Shown here one piece after another: positions 1 through 10,989 of a stretch of DNA of 64,000 bases. The stretch comes from Rhabdophis nuchalis (lineage: Eukaryota > Chordata > Lepidosauria > Squamata > Natricidae). Both the position numbers and the translations under genes were made by a program. The stretch is from positions 27,717,119 to 27,781,118 of the forward strand of contig CM077648.1 in NCBI GenBank assembly GCA_039707465.1, read 5' to 3'. Position 1 is the first letter of the stretch. Each line of letters begins with the position of its first letter. Under the pieces are notes generated by a model. That model was given only the letters and a program-made list of their open reading frames with translations. It had not been told where the DNA came from and searched no databases.

Positions 1-1361
1 GTAAAGCTAGCGAATCTTTCTCAGCAGCATTATTTGTAGAGGCAACAAAATTGACAAGATGGCAGGCAAAGAAGAGAGAGATGAATGGGTATGTTTGGGC
101 GCTAAACAAATGAAGCTTGCATCATGATTCTCAATCTTCTATTTTACGAAAACTGACGTCCACCCTGAATGCCACTCACTGAAATCTTGAATTTACTCTC
201 GCACCCACCTCTTAAAGTAGTATTCCTGGGGTTTTCCCATCCATGTTAAGTGGCTTTATCAAAAAGAGCAATCTTGAGTAAATTTTCATCATTCACACTC
301 CCATTATGGGCAGAAAAAAATCTTGAACATTTTGTTTTCAACTTTCAACTTTTCAATATAATGAACTACTGTTAACTGGGGACAAATGGGGCTATAATCC
401 CATATCTGTTTTATCAGAAGCCAAATGATCACTCTACCTTTGTTTGTGAGACCAGTACCAATTAATAACAATAACTTCCAAAGAAAGTTATACCATAATT
501 TCCATAATCTGTATCTATTTCAGTTTGAAACACTGAGAATATAAGGCATCATCAGCAAACATTGGATGAGTTTCAAAGACCTTTTACCTGCTCTCTGTTC
601 GTGCTGCCTCTCATATCTTTATGACATGGAATGAACTACTTGGCGCCACATTGCTGTTATCCATTAACCATTCCTGTTTTCCTAATCAGCTCAGACTCCA
701 TCTTTCTCTGTCCTATCTGTTATTGTCTTCTGAAGAGGGATGCAATGTTCCTTTTGCCCCGTCTGGTTTGCTTGACATGATTTGTGTATCTGCCTACTAG
801 CAGAGTTCCTTCCACTGAACCCTGTGCATTATCTGCTTTCCCATTTCCCCACCCCTTCTCTATAACCAGGCAAAGAGGGTCATACATCTGTAAATGACAG
901 CTGTTATGAAAAATGAGGACTTAGCACACATGGCTCTCATCACACACAGACTCATCTTCCACACCACAGACATGGCGTGCTTCCCTACAAAGGCAGAGTG
1001 CAGTTAAAAGTTTTAGAAACACCTAATAAATTGCTGGCACATCCATTTAATAAGCCATCAAAGACAGTGTTAGCAAATCAACAAACCAATCAGAAATTTG
1101 AGGCAAGAGTATGTTATTTATTTTGCCACAGACATTGTATAATTTGCTATCACAACCCCATTCTGTGATCACCCGAGCAGTGAGTTTATGCAGTTTTAAG
1201 GGAAAGCGTGTGAATGTTGTAATGTATATGCTTTTTTTCCATTCTCCGATATTTGCTTTTATTTATTGTCACAAGAATTCTGTGAGATAGGCACACATTT
1301 GGCCTTATCCAAAAAAGCAAAGAGCCATATTATGTTCAGCACATTCATGAACAAGAAAGGG
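1..1361. other. Stretch with no recognised gene or repeat
   Basis: AT-rich sequence with frequent stops in all frames. The one short open frame (977-1168, 63 codons) has no recognisable domain and no codon or splice context that would make it convincing. A piece around 1255-1300 vaguely resembles an old LINE or SINE end, but I cannot support a call. Confidence 0.5.
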
Positions 1362-1837
1362 ACTCAAATTAATTCCACTTTATAATGTCTTGGTAAGACC
1401 ACACTTAGAATACTGCATGCCGTTTTGGTCGCCATTATATGAAAAGATGTTGGGACTCTAGAAAGAATGCCGAGAAGAGCAACAAAGATGATTACAGGAT
1501 TGGAATTGGTTATATCTAGTTTAATGAAAAGAAGGACTAAAGGTGACATGATAACAACGTTCTGACATCTCAGGGGCTGCCACAAAGAAGAAGGACTCAA
1601 GCTATTCTCCAAAGCACCTGAGGGCAGGATAAGAAACAATAGGTGGAAACTAATCAAGGAGAGAAGCAACCTAAAATAAGGATAAAATTTTCTGACAGTT
1701 AGAACAATTAATCAGTGGAAAAACTTTCCTCCAGAAGTTGTGAGTGGTCCAACCCTGGAAGTTTTTAAGAAGAGATTGGACAACCATTTGTCTGAAATAG
1801 TATAGTATTCCTTCCTGAGCAAGGGGTTGGTCTAGAA
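1362..1837 (+). mobile_element. CR1 LINE 3' part (reverse transcriptase C-terminus), 5' portion of a split copy
   Basis: Read on the plus strand, the sequence gives a decayed CR1 reverse transcriptase C-terminus: a block like [14 protein letters not shown] at 1375-1435, followed by the LERVQRRATKMI-type and KRRxxGD blocks through about 1560. After it comes the usual CR1 3' region with a conserved block around 1700-1800. The frame is broken by several stops and shifts, so it is a dead copy. The copy is interrupted at 1838 by a hAT element and resumes at 3112. An open frame on the opposite strand (1364-1669) is a shadow. Confidence 0.85.
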
Positions 1838-2787
1838 CAGGGGTCCCCAACTCCCGGGCCGCGGACCGGTGCCGGTCCGTGGCTGGGTGGGAGCCGGGCC
1901 GCAGGGCTGGAGAGGAAGAGGAGGGAGGAGGGGGCATCCCCCTGAGCAGAGCGCACGGGAGAACGCAGGCATGGCTGTTTGCGCCGTTGGAGTGTGGCTC
2001 TTCCTCCTCCCTCGTCGACGGAGGGACTCCTGGGCGCCGCCGGACCAGCCACCGATTCCCTCCCCTGCTGGCATGCCGGCCACTCGTTTTCTTCCAGGGG
2101 CTGCGGTGGCTCCGCAGGTGGGGGAGGGAACTGGCGGCCGTAGGGAGAGTTGCTCCGGCGACGCACAGGAGTCCCTCCGGCGACGAGGGTGGAGGAAGAG
2201 CCCCCACCATCCTCCTGCGTTCTCCTGTGCGCTCTGCCCAATGGGCTGCCACCTCCTCCCTCCTCCTCCTCTCCAGCCCGGCTCCTACCCAGCCACGGAG
2301 CCTGACTGAGCGAACGAGCGACCAAGCGCGGCAGGCGGGCTGAGGAGGCGGGGGGGACGACGATGACGACGACAGACACACATAGAGAGACAGAGAGAGG
2401 GAGGGAGGGAAAGAAAGATAGACAGAAACACAGAATGAGTGATTGAGTGAATGCAAGACAGACAGACACACGCACACACACACACAGAGTGACAGAGATG
2501 GGCAGATGAAGGAGAGAGACAGAGAGAGAGAAAGAGAAAGAAAGAAAAAGAAAGTGGGAGAGAGAGAAAGACAGACAGAGAGAAAGAGACAGAAAGGAAA
2601 GAAAGAGACAGAAAAAGATACAGAAAGAGAGAAAGAGAGAGAAAGAAAAAGAGAGAGAAAGAGGGAAAGAGAAAAAGAAAAAGAGAAAGAAATAAAGAGA
2701 GAAAGGGAAAGAGAGAGAAAGAGAGAAAGAAAGAAATAGCGAGAGAAAGAAAGTGAGACAGAGAGAAAGAAAGAGAAAGAAAGAGAG

Positions 2788-2886
<99 letters not shown>

Positions 2887-3103
2887 ACGAAAGAAAGAAA
2901 GAGAAAGAAAGAAAGAAAGAACTTATGACCACAGTTGAGGCCAAAAGTTTGGTTGCTAACCAAGATCATTGTTAAGTGAGTTTCACATTTTCCAAGTTGG
3001 CCACGCCCACCCAGTCACATGACTGCTGAGCCACTCAGCCGGTCCGCAGAATTTTCTTTAAAATGAAACCAGTCCCTGGTGCAAAAAAGGTTGGGGACTC
3101 CTG
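1838..3103. mobile_element. hAT-type non-autonomous DNA transposon with foldback and GAAA tract
   Basis: The ends are inverted repeats: CAGGGGTCCCCAAC at 1838 and GTTGGGGACTCCTG ending at 3103. They are flanked by 8-bp duplications, GTCTAGAA (1830-1837) and ATCTAGAA (3104-3111), which match at 7 of 8 bases. This supports a hAT-superfamily insertion into the CR1 copy. No transposase is visible. Internal order: a GC-rich foldback (about 1872-1972 against 2215-2300), a GC-rich spacer, a purine-rich GA/GAAA region (2380-2925), then a module at 2925-2990 that resembles the Tigger-like MITEs of this window. Long open frames on both strands (for example 1671-2969 minus) are products of low-complexity sequence and not genes. 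Confidence 0.85.
2500..2925. repeat. GA-rich to (GAAA)n microsatellite
   Basis: Degenerate GAGA/GAAA purine sequence grades into a nearly pure AAAG run from about 2790 to 2885, roughly two dozen units. It lies inside the hAT element at 1838-3103 and ends at the Tigger-like module. It is a homopurine tract that could be unstable or adopt triplex structures. Confidence 0.95.
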
Positions 3104-3111
3104 ATCTAGAA

Positions 3112-3160
3112 GACCTCCAAGGTCCCTTCCAACTCTGTTATTCTGTTCTGTTTAAGGAAT
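3112..3160 (+). mobile_element. CR1 LINE 3' terminus, continuation of the 1362-1837 copy
   Basis: The sequence resumes the CR1 3' end exactly after the target duplication, with the typical block GACCTCCAAGGTCCCTTCC and a short tail built on TTATTCTG. Together with 1362-1837 it makes one continuous CR1 end, which gives the insertion order: CR1 first, hAT later. Confidence 0.85.
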
Positions 3161-3161
3161 T

Positions 3162-3597
3162 TGAACTGAACCAAATGAAGATTTGATACAAGGTACACTT
3201 GAAATGTGATGTCATGCAACTTTTGCAAAGTAACTTTTGCACTTCAACTTCCTTTCTTGATAATGAATCTCCTCATGTTCCTCAGAGTAGAGAAAAACAC
3301 CAAAATCAAATATATCATTTTATTTTTTTAATGGATGGTTAGAATCTGTGAAAGGCAAAACCTTGGCATGTGAGGGAATGGAGAAAACCAGGGGAAGCAG
3401 ACTGATAAAAGTGCCATTATATATAAAGTAAGCTCCATCCCTTTTTTTATATGCGTCACAATATGATACTCAGAAATATCAAAGGGGTGGAGTTTGTAGC
3501 AGGATGCTGTCTCATTATTTTAGTCCTATAACAATGTCATAGAAAATAGTGCTAAAATAGATTGTGGCATTGCATATTTGAGCCATAGTTAGGGTAT
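3162..3597. other. No recognised feature
   Basis: AT-rich sequence without a convincing open frame or repeat family that I can name. Confidence 0.4.
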
Positions 3598-3605
3598 GTC
3601 TGAAT

Positions 3606-3982
3606 CAGTGGTGGGTTTCAAATTTTTTAGAACCTACTCTGTAGGTGTGGCCTATTTTGTGGTCGTGGCTTGGCAGTCATGTGACGGGGTGGGAGTGGCC
3701 ACCTTTTAAAATGTGGTGAAACTCATTTAACAATGCCCTTGCTTAGCAACCAAAATTTTGGACTCAATTGTGATGATAAATTCTTCCTTCCTTCCTTCCT
3801 TTCTTCCTTCCTTCCTTCCTTCCTTTCCTTTCCTTTCCTTTCCTTTCCTTCCCGTTGGGTCACTGGCAGCGGCGGGCCAGATTTACTTCCAGGTACGCCG
3901 GTGGAACCCCCTCTCACCAGTTCTCTAAATTTCACCAACCGGCTCTCGCGAGTAGGTGCGAGCCTGCAGAAACCCACCACTG
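3606..3982. mobile_element. hAT-type MITE with perfect target duplication
   Basis: Terminal inverted repeats CAGTGGTGGGTTTC and GAAACCCACCACTG are perfect over 14 bp. The flanking 8-bp sequence GTCTGAAT occurs at 3598-3605 and again at 3983-3990. Inside is a stretch at 3717-3775 shared with the Tigger-like MITEs and, in opposite orientation, with 2925-2990. It is followed directly by a TTCC/TTTCC tract. No transposase is present. The open frames here (85-123 codons) are accidental. Confidence 0.92.
3781..3851. repeat. (TTCC)n/(TTTCC)n microsatellite
   Basis: A pyrimidine tract of TTCC units changing to TTTCC units, inside the hAT MITE and abutting the Tigger-like module. The GAAA tract in the 1838-3103 element sits next to the same module, so the two tracts may have grown from the same seed. 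Confidence 0.95.
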
Positions 3983-3990
3983 GTCTGAAT

Positions 3991-5166
3991 GGAATTTTTT
4001 TGCTCCCAATATGGTTTCAAAGTCTTTTCCAGAGAATCTATGGTTTTTCATTGTGCACAAATTTAGAAATGTATGCATTGCTATTGAGTGACCTCCTGTG
4101 GTAAAGACATAAATGTACTATCTGATGTGTAGTATGTATTTTCTAGAAAAAGATGTGTTTTTAGAAAATTTCAAGTTTACTGCTTGAAATGTAATAGAAA
4201 TGAATAAGAGGACATGGTAGATGAAACTCTTTCAATAAAATATTTTTGATCAAAATTTACAGTTTCTAGTTGAAGCATTCTCCTCATCCCTTTTCCACAC
4301 TTAACTTTAGCAGAAGAAAAATTTAAAATGTTAAAAAAAAAAACAATAAAGGTGTGAAAATCCCATTCTAACAGTTTAATCAGAATTGATATTTAGTTCA
4401 GGTTTTATATATGTACAAACTTTAATTGCAAAACAATATTCTTAATAATAATTTTTTAATTTTTAAAAAAATTATTGTAAATAATAACCATGACATTCAA
4501 AATTTTTCTAATCGGTGACATTCAAAATGTCCCAGCCTAAAATGGCCATTTTACTTAAAATTGGAAGATGGAATAGAAAGCTAAAGAACAGAGGGCTCCA
4601 GTCGTACACTACTTCCAAAAATCATAGATAGAAAAAGAACTTTCCATGAGTTGTTTGTAGCTATTAGCCCAAAATAATTCGAAAAGGAAAGGTACCATTT
4701 TTTTTATGTTAGTCTTTTAATGGCCAGCTCTCCAGCAATTGCTTGTTTCCTACAATTCTTAAACTAAGACCAGCCTTCAACAGATGTTCACAAAAAAGAA
4801 TTCCATGGCCATATAAATTACAGTGGGTTATATTGTTCACTTTGGAGCTTGACAAAATAATTCCAGAAACATGCCTCGGTATGTCCATTAGAAAAGCCAC
4901 TAAAAGAAAATGTGTCTTTCTGCTGTTTTGGGATGGGTGAAAAATTCTGCTGCTCTTAGAAATAGACTTTTTCTTATAAAAGTTATGCCTACCTCTTAGG
5001 CAACTAACCCAGCTGCATCAGATGTGATGTCAAGGCTCCTGTTCATTTACCTTGTCTATAAATTGCAGAGGCCACCTGTGCATTGCAATCTTGAAAAGGA
5101 GTCCCATGGGGAGCATTAATATATCAGGTCCTGTTAAGTACAAGTCCTTAAATGTAAAATCTGATT
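3991..5166. other. No recognised feature
   Basis: AT-rich, with short A runs near 4330 and 4450. Short frames at 4709-4940 occur on both strands without domain content. Confidence 0.45.
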
Positions 5167-5365
5167 CTTCTCCTCCTCCTCCTCCTCCTCCTCCTCCTCC
5201 TCCTCCTCCTCCTCCTCCTCCTCCTCCTCCTCCTCCTCCTCCTCCTCCTCCTCCTCTTCTTCTTCTTCTTCTTCTTCTTCTTCTTCTTCTGCCTCCTCCT
5301 TCCTTCCTTCTTCCTTCTTCTTCTTTCCTCCTCATCCTCCTCCTTCTTCTCCTCCTCCTTTTTCT
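5167..5365. repeat. (TCC)n/(TTC)n trinucleotide tract
   Basis: About 29 TCC units (to about 5255) are followed by about 12 TTC units and then a degenerate TCC/TTC/CCTT zone. This homopyrimidine tract with mirror symmetry produces polyproline and polyglycine frames (5030-5516) that are not genes. Confidence 0.97.
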
Positions 5366-5909
5366 AGAGCAAAAATATGCCAGTCACCATCAATACCATA
5401 GTCCATTTGAATGCAGTTACTTCTTAACGAAATCAGTTTTTTGCTACACACTCAACTTCTTTCCATTTTGTTTGCACAGAGACAGTCTTCCGCTTTATTG
5501 GAAAAAGCGAGGGTGATACTGTGAAACTATAATTTCCACTTAACTTACATTTTAGTTTATTGATAGAAAAATACAGAAATGTTCTTCCTAAACTGTGATT
5601 TTGCAACTGATCCTGTGGATTAACAAGCTCATGAGTTGTGAGTACAGGGCAGAATATTTGAATTGGGAGATTTTTGGTGCCTAATACTTTTTCATATGGG
5701 GGGGGTTGTTTTTTGTGTTTCGTTACCATTTGGATGAATTGGCTTTGTGCCCATGAAATAAAACATGAAATAATTTGAATGTTCCATGTTTTATTAGCAC
5801 AAAACTCAAAATTGGTTGAAGATTCCAGACACAGCAAACAATAAAAAATCAGGGCCAGCTTCCAAGTACTTTCTTTTCATTTTAGAGTCACAAGAGTAAT
5901 TCACATGTA
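5366..5909. other. No recognised feature
   Basis: AT-rich sequence with a G7 run at 5698-5705. The minus-strand frame at 5433-5837 (134 codons) shows no known domain and has no supporting context. Confidence 0.4.
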
Positions 5910-6266
5910 TAGCTACTCTTTGACTTGCGAACATTATTGAGCCCAAAATTTCTGTTGCTAAATGAGACAGTTGTTAAGTGAATTTTTCCTCATTTTACCA
6001 TATCGCTTGCCATAGATGTTAAGTGTGTTGTTAAGTTAGTAACACGGATGCTAAGTGAATCTGGATTCCCCATTGGCTTTGCTTTTCAGAAGGTCACCAA
6101 GGGTGATCACATGACCCTGGGACACTGCAGCCTTCATAAATATGAAAAAGTTGCCCAGCATTTGAATTTTGCTCGCATGACCATGGAGATGCTGCCACAC
6201 AAAAAAGGGTATAAGTTACTTTATTTACTGCCAGTGTAACTAAACAAACTGTTTCTAAGTCAAGAA
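5910..6266. mobile_element. Tigger-like (TcMar) MITE, decayed
   Basis: It contains the family blocks GACTTGCGAAC, ATTGAGCCCAAAATTTCTG, AGACAGTTGTTAAGTGAA and GGTGATCACATGACCCTGGG, and ends with TCTAAGTCAAG. The same blocks recur at 18043-18421, 34619-34985 and, in reverse, 45206-45367. The right terminus is worn, so the outer ends are approximate. The family is short, non-coding and TA-flanked in the better copies, which points to the Tigger/pogo branch. That class is an inference. Confidence 0.7.
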
Positions 6267-6407
6267 ATATTAATATTAATATTAACCTATATTAAGTGCT
6301 CAGCATCATCAGATGCCAATATTGCAAAAAATGTTATCAAGCAGGTGACTGTTAAAAGCATTTTGAAAACTTGTAAACAAAGCCTCATAGGATACAGTGG
6401 GAAGTCT

Positions 6408-7205
6408 TATACAATACAATACAATAGCAGAGTTGGAAGGGACCTTGTAGGTCTTCTAGTCCAACCCCCTGCGTGGGCAGGAACCTTATACCATTTCAGA
6501 CAAATGGCTATCTAACGTCTTGTTAAAGACTTCCAGGGTTGGGGCATTCACAACTTCTGGAGGCAAGCTGTTCCAGAGGTTAATTGTTCTAACTGTCAGG
6601 AAATTTCTTCTTAGTTCTAAGTTGCTTCTCTCCTTGATTACTTTCCACCCATTGCTTCTTGTCCTGCCCCCAGGTGCCTTGGAGAATAGTTTGACTCCCT
6701 CTTCTTTGTGGCACCCTCTGAGATATCAGAACACTGCTATCATGTCTCCCCTGGTCCTTCTCTTCATCAAACTAGACATACCCAGCTCCTGCAACCATTC
6801 CTCATATGTTTTAGTCTCCAGTCCCCTAATCACCTTGGTTGCTCTTCTCTGCACTCTTTCCAGAGTCTCCACGTCTTTTCTACATCGTGGCGACCAAAAC
6901 TGTATGCAGTATTCCAAGTGTGGCCTTACCAAGGCACTATACAGTGGCATTAACACTTCACGTGATCTAGATTCTATCCCTCTGTTTATGCAGCCTAGAA
7001 CTGTGTTGGCTTTTTTGGCAGCTGCTGCACACTGCTGGCTCATATTTAAATGGTTGTCCACTAGGATTCCAAGATCCCTCTCACAGTTGCTACTATTGAG
7101 CAAGGTACCACCTATACTGTACCTGTGCATTTTGTTTTTCTTGCCCAAATGTAGAACCTTACTTTTTTCACATGCATCTTGTCTCATGCATTGAACATGC
7201 CATTT
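6408..7205 (-). mobile_element. CR1 LINE 3' end with reverse transcriptase C-terminus
   Basis: The minus strand carries an uninterrupted frame from 7187 to 6726 (153 codons) that reads as a CR1 reverse transcriptase C-terminus. It shows a DLGILVDNHLNMSQQC block, then [28 protein letters not shown] and the KRRTRGDMIAVF end. The CR1 3' UTR follows down to an ATACA-type tail at 6408-6425. The copy is 5'-truncated at about 7205. It is younger than the copy at 1362 because the frame remains open. It lacks the catalytic palm and endonuclease and cannot be active alone. Confidence 0.93.
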
Positions 7206-8994
7206 GTCTCAATCTGAATCTGTCATCATAAAACTTCCTAACAAAAAGAAGCAGCTGTAGTATTCTCCCCTGATTTAAAAAATTAACCAGTGAAGTATTA
7301 AACCAACAAGTTGCAGGCTTGTTCGTTTTTTAAAATATTTTTAGTTAACTATCTCTCAATCTGAAAAAAATCTAATTTTCTCTGAAAATAATAATTTTAT
7401 TTTTAAAAAACCAGGCAGGCACAAATGGTATTTACTTCCATCCCTATCCAACTTCTTTGTTTGAAAATAAAAGCAATATATACTAGCACTATAGCAGCTA
7501 CTTTTTAACTAGTTCAATGCATTTAAAATCCTTTGCTATATGTTGTGTTTATTTCCAATATCTGAGTTATTATCAGTAAACTACATCTATTGTATAATGT
7601 TTAAAACAAATTCACCATCAAATCAAGCTCATTTCCTGATTATGTCATGGACACATCCATGCTCCTTTCTTGGTAAAAAAAAATATGGAAGTGGTATACA
7701 ATTACAATCTTCTAGGATGACTTTTCAACATGACTTTCAGCCATGGGATTTTTTTAATATATAGTTTTCCATCTAAATACCAACTGAGTGCAATCCCATT
7801 AGGCTTTCCCAGCCAAGATCAGCTGAGTGACAGTTCACATATTTCCTTTATCTTTGGTAAATGGGAATGGAAGAAATAGACAATTTTTCACAGCAATAAT
7901 TCACCAAGAAAGCTATCTTGCACTTTTGAAGTCGTTAATACCTAAATATCTGGCTCCAACACACCATCACAAAGTTGTGCTATATGATCTAGGAAATGAA
8001 TTAGGGAATTAACTTAGCAGCTGTCAACAGCAAATAGTTTCCCGGAACTTTGTGAAAAATGGGCATAATTTATAAGACAAAGGCCATTGCAGTGAAAGGC
8101 AATTGAGCTAAAAATTGCATACACTTGCTTGCAAAAATTTAGGTACCCTGATCAAAATGTATGTTTAACAAAACAGAACTTAATACAACTTCTACATAAT
8201 ACAAAGTAATATCTTCTTATAAATTAGAATGCATTGTTTTACTATTTTTGTGCAGTAAGTCACATTTCACTTTTCTGACGTGGCAAACATTGGCAGAGTG
8301 AATTTTTATAGTTATTTGACCAGCTGTAAAAAAATTACACACAAAATATAAGACTGTGGAATATAATGTTCAAACTTGTTTGAGTGAAGACAATTATCTG
8401 TTTTAGAAATTCACTGAATAATCCCAAATTGGAAAACAAGTTTCTTGGGGGAATTTTTATTTCATAAAATGCATTTTTCCCTATTTTGACTTACTTTTTT
8501 GGAAATCTCTTCATTGTTTCTTGTACTTCAGCTACAATAAACAGTATTTATTGCCAATTTTTCAAAGCACTGCTCACCTGCACAGCCAATGGTATAACAC
8601 ACTTTTCAATTTTCCCAAAGATTGTCTGGTGATTCTCAGAGACATGAAGGAGCATATTACACAATCACTTAAATGTCATGTACCAGGATTATAGTCTCAA
8701 CAACTAAAATATATGGGCTGTAGGCCAGTTTCATGTCAAGGGTTCTACATATTCATCTGTAAAGGAACATTCTTCACAAAGCTTTTTTTTTTACACAAAT
8801 GTCTAGTATGCTAGGATTTCTTTATAACCACTGATTTTGAATTAAAGGCAAAGTTTACAGAAACTGTTTATAAGAAGAACTGATTGATTATTAGACTTAA
8901 ATCTTAGGACTTTAAATCTCAATATTCACAGTATCCCAATAAATAGTCTTCACTCAGTTTAATTATATGGCATAGAATACGATAATACCTTCAA
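7206..8994. other. No recognised feature
   Basis: AT-rich sequence. The part near 8115-8260 has a faint resemblance to Tc1-like transposon ends, too weak to call. Short frames at 7540-8012 have no domain content. Confidence 0.4.
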
Positions 8995-9990
8995 CTGTAT
9001 GCTCAGGCTCAACCCCTCCAAAACCGAATGGCTGTGGTTCCCGGCATCCCGTTACAGTTAGCTGGTTCCATCGCTGGCTATGGGGGGTGAGACTTTAGCC
9101 CCCACAGGAAGGGTTCGCAACTTGGGTGTCCCCCTGGATGCACGGCTGTCCTTAGAAGATCATATGACAGCTGTCGCCAGGGGGGCTTTTTATCAGGTTC
9201 GCCCGATTTACCAGTTGCGTCCCTTCCTAGATCGGGATGCCCTGCGCACAGTCACTCATGCCCTTGTCTCTTCCTGTCTGGACTACTGCAATGCTCTCTA
9301 CATGGAGCTCCCCTTGAAGAGTACCCGGAGGCTTCAACTGGTCCAGAATGCAGCCGCATGGGTAATTATGGGGGTGACGCGACGCTCCCATGTAACACCC
9401 CTCCTGCGTGAGCTGCACTGGCTTCTGGTGGTTTTCCGGGTGTGATTCAAGGTGTTGGTTACCATCTTTAAAGCGCTCCATGGCTTAGGACCTGCGTACC
9501 TACAAAATCGCCTTCTGCCACTGGGAGCCTTCCACCGGCCCTTACGCTCCCATAGAGAGGGTCTCCTCATGGTGCCGTCGGCTAGACAATGTCGACTGGC
9601 GACATCCAGGGGGAGAGCCTTCTCCGTGGGAGCACCTGCCCTCTGGAACAAATTGCCCCCGGAAATAAGAACTATCCCTGACTTACGCACCTTCCACCGT
9701 GGTCTCAAAACCTTTCTCTTTCAACAAGCCGGGCTGGCATAAAGCATGATTTAAAAATTTTTAAATTTAAACTTTTAAATTTAAATTTTTATTATTTTAA
9801 TCAGGGTTAGTTTGGGTTTTTTCCACGTTTCGGCCAATATTTTAATTATGTCTTTAAAAGCTTTTAAAATATATAACTTTTATATGTTTGTTTTTATATA
9901 TTTATATATTTGTTTTTATTTTGGTTGTACACTGCCCTGAGTCCTTCGGGAGTAGGGCGGTATAAAAAACCAATAAATTCTAAACTCTAA
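8995..9990 (+). mobile_element. L2-like LINE, reverse transcriptase C-terminus and 3' UTR
   Basis: The frame opens with LRLNPSKTEW near 8999. After a shift, a long frame runs from 9080 with RNLGVPLDARLSLEDH, LRPFLDRDALRTV, HALVSSCLDYCNAL, LQLVQNAAA, LLRELHW and PALWNKLPPEIRT, ending at 9742. It is broken once by a TGA at 9443-9445. The 3' UTR ends in CTGCCCTGAGTCCTTCGGG and a short A-rich tail near 9985. These blocks are typical of L2/CR1-type LINEs. The same C-terminus recurs at 27236-27690 and 31212-31745. The element is 5'-truncated, with no endonuclease. Confidence 0.88.
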
Positions 9991-9996
9991 ACTTTA

Positions 9997-10034
9997 TCAA
10001 AAATACCAATGAGTATGACCCATTTTTTAAAGAT
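9997..10034. repeat. Short direct repeat, copy 1
   Basis: A segment starting TCAAAAATACCAATGAGTAT is repeated almost exactly at 10414-10450. The first copy lies just past the L2-like LINE end. No repeat family explains the pair. Confidence 0.8.
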
Positions 10035-10413
10035 CCATGCTGGGAACTGATACAAACACTTCTGCCTCTGTGGCCACAGGGGAAACATGTATCCATTCCT
10101 TACCAAGTCATTTAATTTTTTTAATTTTCACATATTGACAGAGAATCCATTCAATGGACCCTGCCAGACTTCCCAAAATACACTTAACAGGAAAGATAAG
10201 CATGGCCCAACCAACTCCTGGTCAAACAAGTTTCCAAAGTTATTTAACAACATGGGTTTTCTACCCAGGTTCTATCTCAAAACAAGAGTAGATTTGTAAA
10301 CGGAGAGTCCTAGATATTAGAGCTCAAACTGACATGGAATTATTGACTAAAAATAGATCCTTAATTTGACTGGATAAAAATAAAACTACGTTTCAACCTG
10401 AAAAATACCTGTG

Positions 10414-10450
10414 TCAAAAATACCAATGAGTATGACCCAATTTTTAAGAT
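10414..10450. repeat. Short direct repeat, copy 2
   Basis: The near-identical partner of 9997-10034, with one substitution and a one-base difference in the T run. The spacing is 417 bp. Confidence 0.8.
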
Positions 10451-10989
10451 GGCCTATTCTAGAAGAAGATTTAAGTTGTTGGATTCCAGAGCCAAATATG
10501 GGTGCTTCCGCCATTTGCCATATTATGAGAGAACCTCCATTTGCACTCCAGCCATTGAAAATATTTCTCATATTTTGTTGAGCAATTCTTGTTCTCAACA
10601 ATCAGTGCCAAATACAACTGAAGCACTGCACAATCCAATTAGTCAAGTGGTTCTTATTCTTCATATTACATTCTATACAAGAGTAAAAAGCAAAGAACAT
10701 TTTACTCAATAAGTCATTAAAATAAATTAATTCTTCAATAAGGCAGATTTAGAAGTGGGGGAGGGAAATGGGTTGGAAAAGAAAGTATGAAGGAAAAACA
10801 CATTTTTTAGTTGAGATAAGATGCTCAACAATTTCCCTGTTGAAACTATGGCTGAGTCTTTCCACGTATTGTGAAATTAAGAAATTATCATCATGCCTTC
10901 TGACTGCTAGTTGGTATTCAGGGATGCATGTAATGTTCTGCCTATCTGTTGCACATAATGGCTGTTACAATCCTTGCATTGTAGATTCC

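Noticed and set aside
1671..2969. 432-codon minus-strand frame rich in Ser, Phe and Leu
   Set aside because: Made by the GAAA tract and the GC-rich foldback of a transposon. No domain, and the overlapping frames on both strands are equally open.
5030..5516. Polyproline and polyglycine frames
   Set aside because: Translation of the TCC/TTC tract only.
6520..7194. 224-codon plus-strand frame
   Set aside because: Antisense to the CR1 reverse transcriptase frame at 7187-6726, which has the real domain content.
8115..8520. Possible Tc1-like transposon fragment
   Set aside because: Only a short stretch (TGCAAAAATTTAGGTACCC) suggests it. No matching inverted end or TA duplication was found.
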